Shown piece by piece: positions 7,840 through 15,135 of a DNA stretch of 24,829 bases (position 1 is the stretch's first letter; the number at the start of each line of letters is the position of its first letter). A program made the translations under genes and the position numbers. The notes beneath the pieces were generated by a model, which worked only from the letters and a program-made list of their open reading frames with translations, searched no databases and was not told the origin of the DNA. Source of the DNA: an uncultured Clostridia bacterium. Its GTDB lineage: Bacteria; Bacillota; Clostridia; Christensenellales; Aristaeellaceae. The stretch spans positions 1 through 24,829 of the forward strand of contig CAKUAV010000024.1 in NCBI GenBank assembly GCA_934636425.1, written 5' to 3'.

Positions 7840-7855
7840 CGCTTTGTCAAAACGC

Positions 7856-8518
7856 CTATTGCGGCAGCAGCACCTCTGTGGTGAATGCGCCGTCCTCGCT
7901 GTTGCGGCTCAGATAGCCGCCGTGGCGCTCGACCACGCCGTCTATGCGCTTGAGGCCAAAGCCGTGCCCCTCGCCTTTACCCGTGCGGAACAGGCCGCCT
8001 TCCTTGTTCTGCTTGCCGGTCGCGGTCAGATTGGTGAAGGAGATATAGAGCTGGTTGTTGCGCTTCATGTCCATATAGACGCGTATCATGCGCTTCTCGG
8101 GCGGCAGCGGCAGGCTGGCCTCTATGGCGTTGTCGAAGAGATTGCCGATGATGACGCACAGATCGATTTCCGGCGTGGTCAGCGTGACCGGAATATGCGC
8201 GTCTATGGTCACGGGAATATCGCGCGCGTGAGCCAGCGAGATCTTGCTGTTGAGTATCGCGTCGGTCATGGGATTGCCGGTGCGCACGGCCGGCTCTATT
8301 GTCTTGAGATCGCCCTCCAGCGCGTCCAGATAGCGCCTTATTCCCTCCAGATCGCCCGCGGCGGCATAGCTCTTCATCATCTGGATGTGGTTGCGCCAGT
8401 CGTGCCGCCAGCCGCGCACCTGATTGTACATGCTCTCCACCTCGGCGTAATGCGTGCGGATGAGATCGCTCTGATAGGCGGCAATGCGCCTGTCGATGAG
8501 CCGGTTGATGAGCGACAT
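7856..8518 (-). CDS. AgrC-like histidine kinase lacking a sensor domain
   Basis: 220 residues with no membrane segment. A short helical start leads into WRHDWRNHIQ with the likely phosphoacceptor H39, as in AgrC/ComD and SpoB-type dimerisation domains. The ATP-binding domain follows, with N-box GNLFDNAIEAS (N126, N130) and G-box GHGFGLKRI (184-192). Typical AgrC-type kinases have an N-terminal membrane sensor of about 200 residues. Here the gene begins directly behind the response regulator, with AGGAGGG overlapping that gene's TAG stop, so no room exists for a lost sensor exon. It presumably phosphorylates the adjacent LytTR regulator, taking its signal from a partner protein or a cytoplasmic cue. 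Confidence 0.85.
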   Translation of the reverse strand: MSLINRLIDRRIAAYQSDLIRTHYAEVESMYNQVRGWRHDWRNHIQMMKSYAAAGDLEGIRRYLDALEGDLKTIEPAVRTGNPMTDAILNSKISLAHARDIPVTIDAHIPVTLTTPEIDLCVIIGNLFDNAIEASLPLPPEKRMIRVYMDMKRNNQLYISFTNLTATGKQNKEGGLFRTGKGEGHGFGLKRIDGVVERHGGYLSRNSEDGAFTTEVLLPQ

Positions 8519-8530
8519 GGCCTCTCCCTC

Positions 8531-9226
8531 CTAGAGATATTTGATGATGGCGCGGTTGAGCGGATCGTACATGCCGCGCGGCAGGGGCAGCATATCGCCC
8601 GTGTCCATAACGACGTCTGTGCGTGTGACGCGCTGAACGTGCTTCAGATTGACGATGAACGAGCGCCCGGTGCGGAAGAAGTATTCGTCCAGCGATTTTT
8701 CCAGCTCGCCCAGCGTCATGCGCACGGTGTGAACCGTATCCGCGTGTATGACGACGTAATTGCGCTCGGCCTCCGCCCAGACGATGCGATGGACGGGCAG
8801 TCGCACAAGCGCGTCCTGCTCGGGCAGTGTGATGACGGTTTCCTGCCGCCTGAGCCGATCGGCCGCCCTGTCCAGCACGCCAAAGAGCCTGGCGCGGTCG
8901 ACGGGCTTTAACAGATAGTTGAGCGCCTCCACGTCGTAGCCGTCGGCGATATAGTCGGTATAGCCGGTCAGGAAGATGATCTGCGCGTCATGATCGCCCC
9001 TGCGCACGCGCCTGGCCAGCTCCACGCCGTTCACCGCGCCCATTTCGATATCGAGCAGCAGTATGTCGTAGCGCCCGTTTTCATAATCCGCGAAGAAATC
9101 CGGCGCGGAGGAAAAGCGGTCGATTTCCAGTTCAAAGCCGCGCAGATTCGCCCAGTCGCGCGCCATGTTCTCCGCCGTATCGAGCGCCTCTGAAATATCG
9201 TCGCAGATCGCCATGCGATAGGCCAC
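8531..9226 (-). CDS. LytTR-family response regulator
   Basis: 231 residues from the preferred start. The receiver domain (1-120) has acidic residues D9-D10, phospho-acceptor D59 in LLLDIEMG, T89 in FLTGY and K109 in LLKPVD. The LytTR DNA-binding domain (about 130-230) follows, with the familiar FFRTGRSFIVNLKHV core. LytTR regulators such as AgrA bind direct repeats upstream of target genes. Start choice: an ATG at 9232 touches the purine-rich GGGGAGGG directly, while the GTG at 9226 is spaced by 6 bases, so GTG is favoured. It is first in a two-gene operon with the kinase, under its own promoter at 9260-9288. Confidence 0.88.
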   Translation of the reverse strand: MAYRMAICDDISEALDTAENMARDWANLRGFELEIDRFSSAPDFFADYENGRYDILLLDIEMGAVNGVELARRVRRGDHDAQIIFLTGYTDYIADGYDVEALNYLLKPVDRARLFGVLDRAADRLRRQETVITLPEQDALVRLPVHRIVWAEAERNYVVIHADTVHTVRMTLGELEKSLDEYFFRTGRSFIVNLKHVQRVTRTDVVMDTGDMLPLPRGMYDPLNRAIIKYL

Positions 9227-9259
9227 GCGCATCCCTCCCCTGCCGAATTGATTTCACTT

Positions 9260-9288
9260 ATTATAGCATATTTCCGCGCAAAAGTAAA
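9260..9288 (-). promoter_or_regulatory. Promoter of the response regulator-kinase operon
   Basis: Reading the minus strand, TTTACT (9288-9283) and a perfect TATAAT (9265-9260) are 17 bases apart. Its -35 box touches the -35 box of the oppositely directed promoter at 9289-9317. Confidence 0.7.
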
Positions 9289-9317
9289 TTGCGCCGCGCA
9301 GAGTGGCGTGATATAAT
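9289..9317 (+). promoter_or_regulatory. Promoter of the DUF4886 gene
   Basis: TTGCGC at 9289-9294 and a perfect TATAAT at 9312-9317 are 17 bases apart, 35 bases before the DUF4886 start codon. It stands back to back with the regulator promoter on the other strand. Confidence 0.65.
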
Positions 9318-9352
9318 GAGATCAGCAATGAACGAACGGGAGTTGATACTTC

Positions 9353-10090
9353 ATGATCCGCATACTGGCCATCGGCAACAGCTTTTCCGACGACGCGACC
9401 CGCTACCTCTACCCCATCGCGCAGGCCGCGAACGTCCCCATGCGCCTGTTCAACCTGAGCATCGGCGGCTGCCCGCTCTCAAAGCACTACCGCATGATGA
9501 AGAGCGGCGAGGAGGCCTACGCCTTCCACTTTGACAGCATGAACACGGGCGTCACAATGTCGCTTCACAAGGCGCTCGCCAACGACGACTGGGACGTAAT
9601 CACGCTCCAGCAGGTGAGCCACTGCGCCCCGCGCTACGACACCTATCAGCCCTATCTGAACGAATTCGCCGCGTTCGTGCGCTCCTATGCGCCCAAGGCG
9701 CGCGTGTATATGCACCAGACATGGGCCTACGAGCAGGGCAGCGAGCGCCTCACGCAGGAGCTGGGCTACCGCGATCAGGCGGATATGTACAGGGATGTAA
9801 AGGCCTCCTATGAGCAGGCCGCGCGCGACATTCACGCTTTCGGCGTCATTCCCAGCGGCGAGATGATGCAGCGCCTGATCAAAAACGGCTTCGCGCCGGT
9901 GCATCGCGACACATTCCACGCGCATTACGGCCATGGCCGCTATGCCCTCGCCGCGCTGTGGTTTGATCTGCTGACCGGATGCGATGTGCGCGGCAACGCC
10001 TTCCGCGCGCTGGACGTGCCCTCGGAGGGCGTCGATTTTGCGCTGATTCAGCGCCTCGCGCATGAGTTGGCGGACGAATACCGCGCCTGA
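9353..10090 (+). CDS. DUF4886 protein, SGNH-hydrolase-like
   Basis: 245 residues. The N-terminus reads MIRILAIGNSFSDDA, the DUF4886 form of SGNH block I, with S10 as likely nucleophile. A conserved LQQVSH segment follows near residue 82, and a C-terminal block around 186-200 (DTFHAHYGHG) supplies the Asp/His expected of SGNH esterases. There is no signal peptide, so it is probably cytoplasmic. SGNH enzymes remove acyl or acetyl groups from sugars, lipids or polysaccharides; no substrate can be named here. The gene is monocistronic, with its own promoter and terminator, and divergent from the two-component pair, which might regulate it. Confidence 0.8.
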   Translation: MIRILAIGNSFSDDATRYLYPIAQAANVPMRLFNLSIGGCPLSKHYRMMKSGEEAYAFHFDSMNTGVTMSLHKALANDDWDVITLQQVSHCAPRYDTYQPYLNEFAAFVRSYAPKARVYMHQTWAYEQGSERLTQELGYRDQADMYRDVKASYEQAARDIHAFGVIPSGEMMQRLIKNGFAPVHRDTFHAHYGHGRYALAALWFDLLTGCDVRGNAFRALDVPSEGVDFALIQRLAHELADEYRA

Positions 10091-10098
10091 CATTTCTG

Positions 10099-10134
10099 AC
10101 GGCGGAGACCCTCAAGGGATGCTCCGTCGTTTTT
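10099..10134 (+). terminator. Terminator after the DUF4886 gene
   Basis: ACGGCGGAG at 10099-10107 pairs with CTCCGTCGT at 10122-10130 (one G-U pair). The T-rich tract TTTTTATTT follows. It begins eight bases after the stop codon. Confidence 0.82.
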
Positions 10135-10159
10135 ATTTCATCATTTTTCCATTGGGCTA

Positions 10160-10188
10160 TTGTGCTTTTCGCGGCGGTCTGTTATGAT
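10160..10188 (+). promoter_or_regulatory. Promoter of the M16C peptidase gene
   Basis: TTGTGC at 10160-10165 and TATGAT at 10183-10188 are separated by 17 bases, 40 bases before the start codon. The -10 box lies within an inverted repeat at 10180-10198. Confidence 0.62.
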
Positions 10189-10198
10189 GGACATAACA
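10180..10198. promoter_or_regulatory. Inverted repeat over the -10 box, possible operator
   Basis: TGTTATG at 10180-10186 and CATAACA at 10192-10198 are perfect inverted 7-mers spaced by 5 bases. The geometry suits a dimeric repressor site blocking the peptidase promoter. No matching repressor is encoded nearby, so this is a positional inference. Confidence 0.4.
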
Positions 10199-10227
10199 CG
10201 AAATTCAAATGAAAAGAGCGTGATCTC

Positions 10228-13200
10228 ATGAAGAAGTCCCTGCATCTGTTCGCGATTTTTCTCCTCCTCGCGCTCCTGATCGCCTGCCCCGCGCCGGCCG
10301 AATCGAACGCGCCCCTTCAGATCGGCGACGTGGTCGGCGGCTTTGAGGTGATCGAAACCGGCGCGCTGCCGCTGATCGGCGCGTCCACCGTCACGCTGGA
10401 GCACCAGAAAACCGGCGCAATGGCGGTCATACTCAAAAACGACGATCCCAATCGCCTGTTCAACCTGAGCTTCGTCACGCCCGCCGAATCGGACATGGGC
10501 GTGAGCCACATCTTCGAGCACGCCACGCTGGACGGCTCTGCGAAGTATCCCTCCAAATCGCTGTTTTTCAATCTGAGCTTTCAGACCTACAACACGTTCA
10601 TGAACGCCATGACGCAGGACACCGTCACAACCTATCCCGTCGCCTCGCTCTCCGAGGCGCAGCTGCTCAGATACGCCGACTTCTACACCGACAGCTGCCT
10701 TCATCCCATGCTGGCCGACAACCCCGACATATTCCTCGAGGAGGCCTGGCGCTATGTGCTGGACGACCCCGAGGGCGAGCTGACCATCGCGGGCACGGTG
10801 TATTCCGAGATGAGCGGCGCATACACCATCATGGAGGCCGCCGCAGGCAACATACTCAAGACGCTCTTCCCCGGCAGCTACGCCGGCAACTGCTACGGCG
10901 GCCGCCCCTCCGCCATTCCGCAGATGACGCATCAGGATCTGATCGACTATCACGAAAAATACTATCATCCCTCCAATTCGCTGGCCGTAATCTACGGAGA
11001 CGTCGAGCATCCCGAAGCGTTCCTGGCGCTGCTGGACGGCTATTTCAGCGAATATGACAAGAAGGCCTTCGTCCGGCCGACCGGGGACGACTATCAGCCC
11101 ATCGAGGCGGGCACGATCGAAAAGACGCTCCCCTTCGCCGCCGATGCGTACGCCTATGTGGACGGCGGCTGCGTCTGCAGCTACGGCATCGTCTGCGAAA
11201 ACATGGACGCCGCCGATCAGGCGCAGCTGGACACGCTGGCCATGCTCTTTGCCGAGTACGATTCGCCCATCGCGCGCCGCGTCCGCAAGGATTTCCCGGC
11301 GGCGATATTCGACTGCACGCTCGATCTTTCAGGCCCCGAGCCGGCCATGCTGTTCACGCTCTCCGGCGTTTCCGATTACGACGCGCCGTATTTCAAGGCC
11401 GCCGTCGATAACGCGCTCGAGGATTTCATGAAGAACGGCTTCGACGCGGAAGTGCTGAGCGCGCTGGCCGCCGCCACGCGCATCGAGACGGCGCTGATCG
11501 CCGAAAACGCGAACGTCGGCGTGAATCTGGCTACAACGCTCTCCCACTACTGGTCGCTCAGCGGCGATGTGAACGCCTATGCCGATGTGCTCGGCGCCAT
11601 AGACGCCATAGAGCAGTCCAGCCGCGAAGGCGTCTATCAGCGTCTGGCTGAAAAATACCTGCGCGGCGAACGCCGGGCGCTCGTGACCACCGCGCCGCGC
11701 CCCGGCCTCAAGGAGCAGCAGCAAAAGCGTCAGGCTGAAAAGCTGGCCGACATCAAAGCCGGCATGAGCGGCGATGAGATCGCCGCGCTGGTTCAGCAGA
11801 CGCAGGAGCTCGAGCGCTTCGAGCAGACCGACGACTCCGCGCAGTACATCGCGCAGCTTCAGGCCGTCACGGTCGAATCGCTCGGAGAGGACGTGCGGCT
11901 CTACGACATGACCGACGAGACCGACGCGCAGGGCGTTCGTCACATAGACGTGCCCGTCGACACGGACGGCGTGGGACAGGTCATGCTGCTCATCGATGTG
12001 TCGCATCTGACGCAGGACGAGCTGATGTGCTGCGAGCTGTGTCTGGATCTCATGGCCTTTCTGGAGACGGACGCGCACGATGCGGACGAGCTGTCCATGC
12101 TCACCAGCCGCTACCTCTACAACCTCACGATCGCGCCGATTGCGATCGAAAACGATTCGCCCGCAGGCTATACCCCCTATCTGTGCGCCAGCTGGGTCTG
12201 CGCCGAGGAGGACGTCGCCGCATCCTACGATCTGTTCTACGAGATACTGACCGGCACACGCTTCGAGAGCGCCGAGGACGTGCTCTATCAGCTCTCCAAC
12301 ACATACAGCGCGCTCTATTCCTACATAGACTTTCAGAGCTTTCTGTATCAGGTCTACCGCGCGGCCGGCGCGTTCTCTCCGTCCTACGCCTATCAGGATT
12401 ATCTCTACGGCGTGAATTACGCCGCATTTCTGGATCTGACCGGCGCGTCGCTCTCCTACGGCATCAAGTCGAAGTCTGTGCTGGACAAGCTGAGCGCCGT
12501 GCAGGAAAAGCTGGCCGTGCGCGAGGGCGCGATCAGCGTCTATATCGGCTCCGGCGAGGGCATGACTGCCAACCGCACGGCCGCGGACGCCTGCCTGAGC
12601 CGCCTGAACGGCGAAAAGGGCGCCTCTCAGCTCGCGTCCTATGACTTCCCGAAAATCCCCGCGCGCGAGGGCATTGCGATCGATTCCGACATGAACTACA
12701 ATCTGATCTACGCGCCCATTGCCGAGCTGGGGCTTGAGAATGGCTATACCGGCGATCTCGACGCGGTGGCCGCGCTGGTGTCCGATATGTATCTCTATCC
12801 CATGCTGCGCGATCGCTACGGCGCATACGGCGTCATGCACGAGGCCGACGAAACGGGCATGTACATCGTCACCTATGCCGACCCGAATCTGCAAAAGACC
12901 TACGATATATATGAGCGCCTGCCCGAGGTTGTGAGGAATCTCAGCGTCGATCAGGACACGCTGAACGGCTACATACTCTCCGCCTGCGCCGCCAATGCGC
13001 TCCCGGAAGGCGAGATCAGCGGCGCGGTCACCGCCGTGCTCGATCATCTCGCCGGACGCGATCCCGCGCGCGTCGTCGAATGGGTGCGCGCTCTCAAGGC
13101 CGTCTCAACGGAGGACATGGCGCGCTATGCCGAGGTCTATCAGGCGCTGATCGATCGCGGCGTGCGCTCCACATCCGGCAGCCGCAGCGCGCTCGAAAAG

Positions 13201-13242
13201 AACAGCGATATGTTCGACAGCATCATCCATCCGTTTGAATAA
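10228..13242 (+). CDS. M16C (presequence-protease-like) zinc metallopeptidase, predicted lipoprotein
   Basis: 1004 residues, the usual length of PreP/insulinase-type M16C peptidases, whose two halves close around peptides. The inverted zinc motif is HIFEH at 94-98, and the third ligand is E194 in VYSEMSG, 96 residues later as in PreP. The family's substrate segment is visible as TFMNAMTQDT...YPVAS. The C-terminal half has DRYGAYGV, matching the Arg/Tyr substrate-binding region. The N-terminus MKKSLHLF...LLIAC is a lipoprotein signal with lipobox Cys at 20, so the enzyme should be tethered outside the membrane. It probably degrades extracellular peptides for nutrition or turnover. It has its own promoter, an SD-like AAAGAG and a very strong terminator. 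All catalytic residues are intact. Confidence 0.9.
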   Translation: MKKSLHLFAIFLLLALLIACPAPAESNAPLQIGDVVGGFEVIETGALPLIGASTVTLEHQKTGAMAVILKNDDPNRLFNLSFVTPAESDMGVSHIFEHATLDGSAKYPSKSLFFNLSFQTYNTFMNAMTQDTVTTYPVASLSEAQLLRYADFYTDSCLHPMLADNPDIFLEEAWRYVLDDPEGELTIAGTVYSEMSGAYTIMEAAAGNILKTLFPGSYAGNCYGGRPSAIPQMTHQDLIDYHEKYYHPSNSLAVIYGDVEHPEAFLALLDGYFSEYDKKAFVRPTGDDYQPIEAGTIEKTLPFAADAYAYVDGGCVCSYGIVCENMDAADQAQLDTLAMLFAEYDSPIARRVRKDFPAAIFDCTLDLSGPEPAMLFTLSGVSDYDAPYFKAAVDNALEDFMKNGFDAEVLSALAAATRIETALIAENANVGVNLATTLSHYWSLSGDVNAYADVLGAIDAIEQSSREGVYQRLAEKYLRGERRALVTTAPRPGLKEQQQKRQAEKLADIKAGMSGDEIAALVQQTQELERFEQTDDSAQYIAQLQAVTVESLGEDVRLYDMTDETDAQGVRHIDVPVDTDGVGQVMLLIDVSHLTQDELMCCELCLDLMAFLETDAHDADELSMLTSRYLYNLTIAPIAIENDSPAGYTPYLCASWVCAEEDVAASYDLFYEILTGTRFESAEDVLYQLSNTYSALYSYIDFQSFLYQVYRAAGAFSPSYAYQDYLYGVNYAAFLDLTGASLSYGIKSKSVLDKLSAVQEKLAVREGAISVYIGSGEGMTANRTAADACLSRLNGEKGASQLASYDFPKIPAREGIAIDSDMNYNLIYAPIAELGLENGYTGDLDAVAALVSDMYLYPMLRDRYGAYGVMHEADETGMYIVTYADPNLQKTYDIYERLPEVVRNLSVDQDTLNGYILSACAANALPEGEISGAVTAVLDHLAGRDPARVVEWVRALKAVSTEDMARYAEVYQALIDRGVRSTSGSRSALEKNSDMFDSIIHPFE

Positions 13243-13257
13243 GCGCCCGCACACAGC

Positions 13258-13308
13258 GCCGCCGGCCCATCCGAAACGCATCGCTTCGGGTGGGCCGGCG
13301 GCAGTTTT
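13258..13308 (+). terminator. Strong terminator after the M16C peptidase gene
   Basis: An 18-bp stem (13258-13275 with 13285-13302, a single G-U pair) closes a 9-base loop and is followed by AG and four T residues. It starts 16 bases after the stop codon. Confidence 0.85.
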
Positions 13309-13378
13309 GCTGTTTGAACCGGCTGAGCAGCCCGCCCGTTTCCCGCCTGAACAGCCGACAGAAACGCGCCGCGCCGTA

Positions 13379-13407
13379 TTGACAATCCGCGCGCCATCGT
13401 ATATAAT
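13379..13407 (+). promoter_or_regulatory. Perfect consensus sigma-A promoter pointing into the HAD gene
   Basis: TTGACA at 13379-13384 and TATAAT at 13402-13407 are exactly 17 bases apart, a six-of-six match at both boxes. It reads rightward, away from the finished M16C gene and toward the 3' end of the leftward HAD phosphatase gene. The only coding sequence it serves is a 23-codon ORF. Confidence 0.7.
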
Positions 13408-13447
13408 TCCCTTGCATTTCCATCCATCGGAAGGAGCGGTTTTACAT

Positions 13448-13519
13448 ATGTCCGTCAGATCAGAGCGAAGTGCTTCAGGCCGTATTCTATGCCCTCGTCG
13501 CACACGCGCCGCGTTATGA
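13448..13519 (+). CDS. Short ORF behind a consensus promoter and RBS (23 codons)
   Basis: ATG at 13448 follows GGAAGGAG at 13429-13436 by 11 bases and sits about 40 bases after the perfect promoter. The ORF ends at a TGA at 13517-13519 and overlaps the last 65 bases of the HAD gene on the other strand. The peptide begins MSVRSERSAS and ends RRTRAAL; it is basic and matches nothing I recognise. Possible readings are a real small peptide, the leader of an antisense RNA, or the surviving 5' end of a gene whose body was replaced by the leftward operon. The expression signals are good, but evidence for a functional protein is weak. Confidence 0.3.
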   Translation: MSVRSERSASGRILCPRRTRAAL

Positions 13520-14252
13520 ATGCCGCGTATGCTTCCAGCACCGCCGCGTGATCGCCCATCGCGATGCCGTGGCCGACCGCGCTGAACATGGACAGGTCGT
13601 TTTCGCCGTCGCCAAAGGCATAGGTGCGCTCGATCGGCAGATGGAAGTATTCTATGACCGCCTTCACGCCGACCGACTTGTCAAAGCCGCGCACGGTCAC
13701 GTCGGCGCAGTTCGACGTGCGCTGGCAGGCGAACACGAGCTGATCGCCGAATTCCTCGCGCAGCGCCCTGATCTCTTCGTCGTTGTGATAGAGCACGCTG
13801 AACTTGTAGCCCACCGGCGTTTCATTCGGCTCGATCTGCCGAAACGCTTTCGCCGGAATGGAGTAGGTCTCCAGCCATTTGAGGAAATCGGGCGCCTGAA
13901 TATCGGGCGTAAGGCACCTGACCGGATTGTCTATGCCATAGGCGATGTTCATTGCGTCCAGCCGCGCGGTGAAGCGGCGCATCGTCTCCGCTTCCACAGG
14001 GCAGTTGAGGATCTCCTCGCCGTTTACCGTGACATAGGTGCCGTTCGATGTGACCATGCCGTCGAACTCCGCACCGGATTCGCTTGCGTAGCTCACGGCG
14101 CGCCCCGTGCAGAGCATCGCCAGATAGCCGTTCGCCCGCAGCCGCCGCATCGCCTGCCGCGTGGCCTGCGTCGTTACAGGAATGCCCGCCGCCACGTCGG
14201 TCAGCGTGCCGTCATAGTCAAAAAACACCGCGCCTTTGTAATTCATGCTCAT
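13455..14252 (-). CDS. Cof-type HAD-IIB sugar-phosphate phosphatase
   Basis: 265 residues with all four HAD motifs: FFDYDGTLTD (nucleophile D12, acid/base D14), CTGRA with Thr near 49, a conserved Lys in FDKSVGVKA, and FGDGENDLSMF for Mg2+ binding. The central C2B cap (about 85-185) places it in the Cof/YidA subfamily, cytoplasmic phosphatases of sugar phosphates and related metabolites. Its start ATG overlaps the stop of the epimerase gene in an ATGA, so the two are translationally coupled. A dephosphorylation step joined to ketose epimerisation is a reasonable inference. It is the last gene of the six-gene operon. A rightward promoter and ORF cut across its 3' end. Confidence 0.87.
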   Translation of the reverse strand: MSMNYKGAVFFDYDGTLTDVAAGIPVTTQATRQAMRRLRANGYLAMLCTGRAVSYASESGAEFDGMVTSNGTYVTVNGEEILNCPVEAETMRRFTARLDAMNIAYGIDNPVRCLTPDIQAPDFLKWLETYSIPAKAFRQIEPNETPVGYKFSVLYHNDEEIRALREEFGDQLVFACQRTSNCADVTVRGFDKSVGVKAVIEYFHLPIERTYAFGDGENDLSMFSAVGHGIAMGDHAAVLEAYAAFITRRVCDEGIEYGLKHFALI

Positions 14253-15124
14253 TTGCCCTCTTCAAACATATACCGCTCGAACGCCACCGATTTGGCCGCG
14301 TCGCGGTCGAGCGTCTCGACATCCGCGCCCTCGCTCAGGTCGCGCCAGATCTTGATGTCGCTGCCGACCCTGCCGCCCATGCGCACGAACGGCTCCATGC
14401 ACACCGTGCCGTCATAGCCGATGTCGCGCAGCGCCTCGCCGATCTCGCGCCAGGGCATGCGTCCCTGCCCGGGCACGCGGCGGTTGCATTCGCCGGTATG
14501 GAAGTGCCCCATCAGCCCCTTCGCGCTGCGGATCGCGCCGCCCATGGAGTCCTCCTCGATGTTCATGTGGAATGTGTCCAGCATCAGCCGAACCGCCGGC
14601 ACGTCCACCTCGCGCACGAACGCCGCGCCCTCCGCCGCCGTGTTGAGCAGATAGCCTTCAAAGCGATTGAGCACCTCAAGGCAATAGTCCACGCCGCAGT
14701 CGCCGGCCACGCGGCCGATCTCGCGCACATTTTTGACCGAGCGCGCCCAGTCGCCTGCCTTGTCGATGGGCCTTCCGTAATCCACCGGCCAGTAGCTGTA
14801 AATGCCGCCGCCGATCGTGTGAATATCCAGCTTTTCCAGCCGCTGAAGAAGCTCGGTAAAGAAGCCCTTCGCATTTTTCACGATCGCCGGATCGGCGCTG
14901 GCGAGGTTCTGCTCCGCCGAGGGGCCGTGACCCGCCGTCAGGAAAATGCCGTTGTCCTTCGCCGCCTGACGCACGTCCTTCAGCTGCTGCGCGCTCCAGC
15001 CGTTGATCGGCGTGCAGGCGATCTCGAGGAAATCAAAGCCCAACTTGGCCGCCTTTTCGATATAGGGTATGTAATCGGCCGCCCATTCCCTCTCCCAGTA
15101 CGCGTAATAGATGCCGTATTTCAT
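14249..15124 (-). CDS. D-allulose (psicose)/D-tagatose 3-epimerase family enzyme
   Basis: 291 residues forming an AP-endonuclease-2-type TIM barrel. The opening MKYGIYYAYWEREW closely resembles known clostridial D-psicose 3-epimerases. The four metal ligands fall where that family has them: E150 (CLEVLNRFE), D183 (MLDTFH), H209 (GHFHTGE) and E244 (CMEPFV). The substrate-contact residues W112, E156 and R215 are also present. Family members interconvert D-fructose and D-allulose, or tagatose and sorbose, at C3 with Mn2+ or Co2+. The enzyme is cytoplasmic. It follows the lipoate ligase by 11 bases and overlaps the HAD phosphatase by 4. Why it sits in a lipoate operon is unclear. The 3-epimerase call is firm; the exact sugar is not. 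Confidence 0.88.
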   Translation of the reverse strand: MKYGIYYAYWEREWAADYIPYIEKAAKLGFDFLEIACTPINGWSAQQLKDVRQAAKDNGIFLTAGHGPSAEQNLASADPAIVKNAKGFFTELLQRLEKLDIHTIGGGIYSYWPVDYGRPIDKAGDWARSVKNVREIGRVAGDCGVDYCLEVLNRFEGYLLNTAAEGAAFVREVDVPAVRLMLDTFHMNIEEDSMGGAIRSAKGLMGHFHTGECNRRVPGQGRMPWREIGEALRDIGYDGTVCMEPFVRMGGRVGSDIKIWRDLSEGADVETLDRDAAKSVAFERYMFEEGK

Positions 15125-15135
15125 GTCGCTGCCTC

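Noticed and set aside
7844..8911. Plus-strand ORF opposite the kinase and regulator
   Set aside because: It spans two minus-strand genes and their RBS and begins just after the terminator; no domain.
11329..13047. 572-codon minus-strand ORF opposite the M16C peptidase
   Set aside because: No recognisable motif; the plus-strand frame is an intact M16C enzyme.
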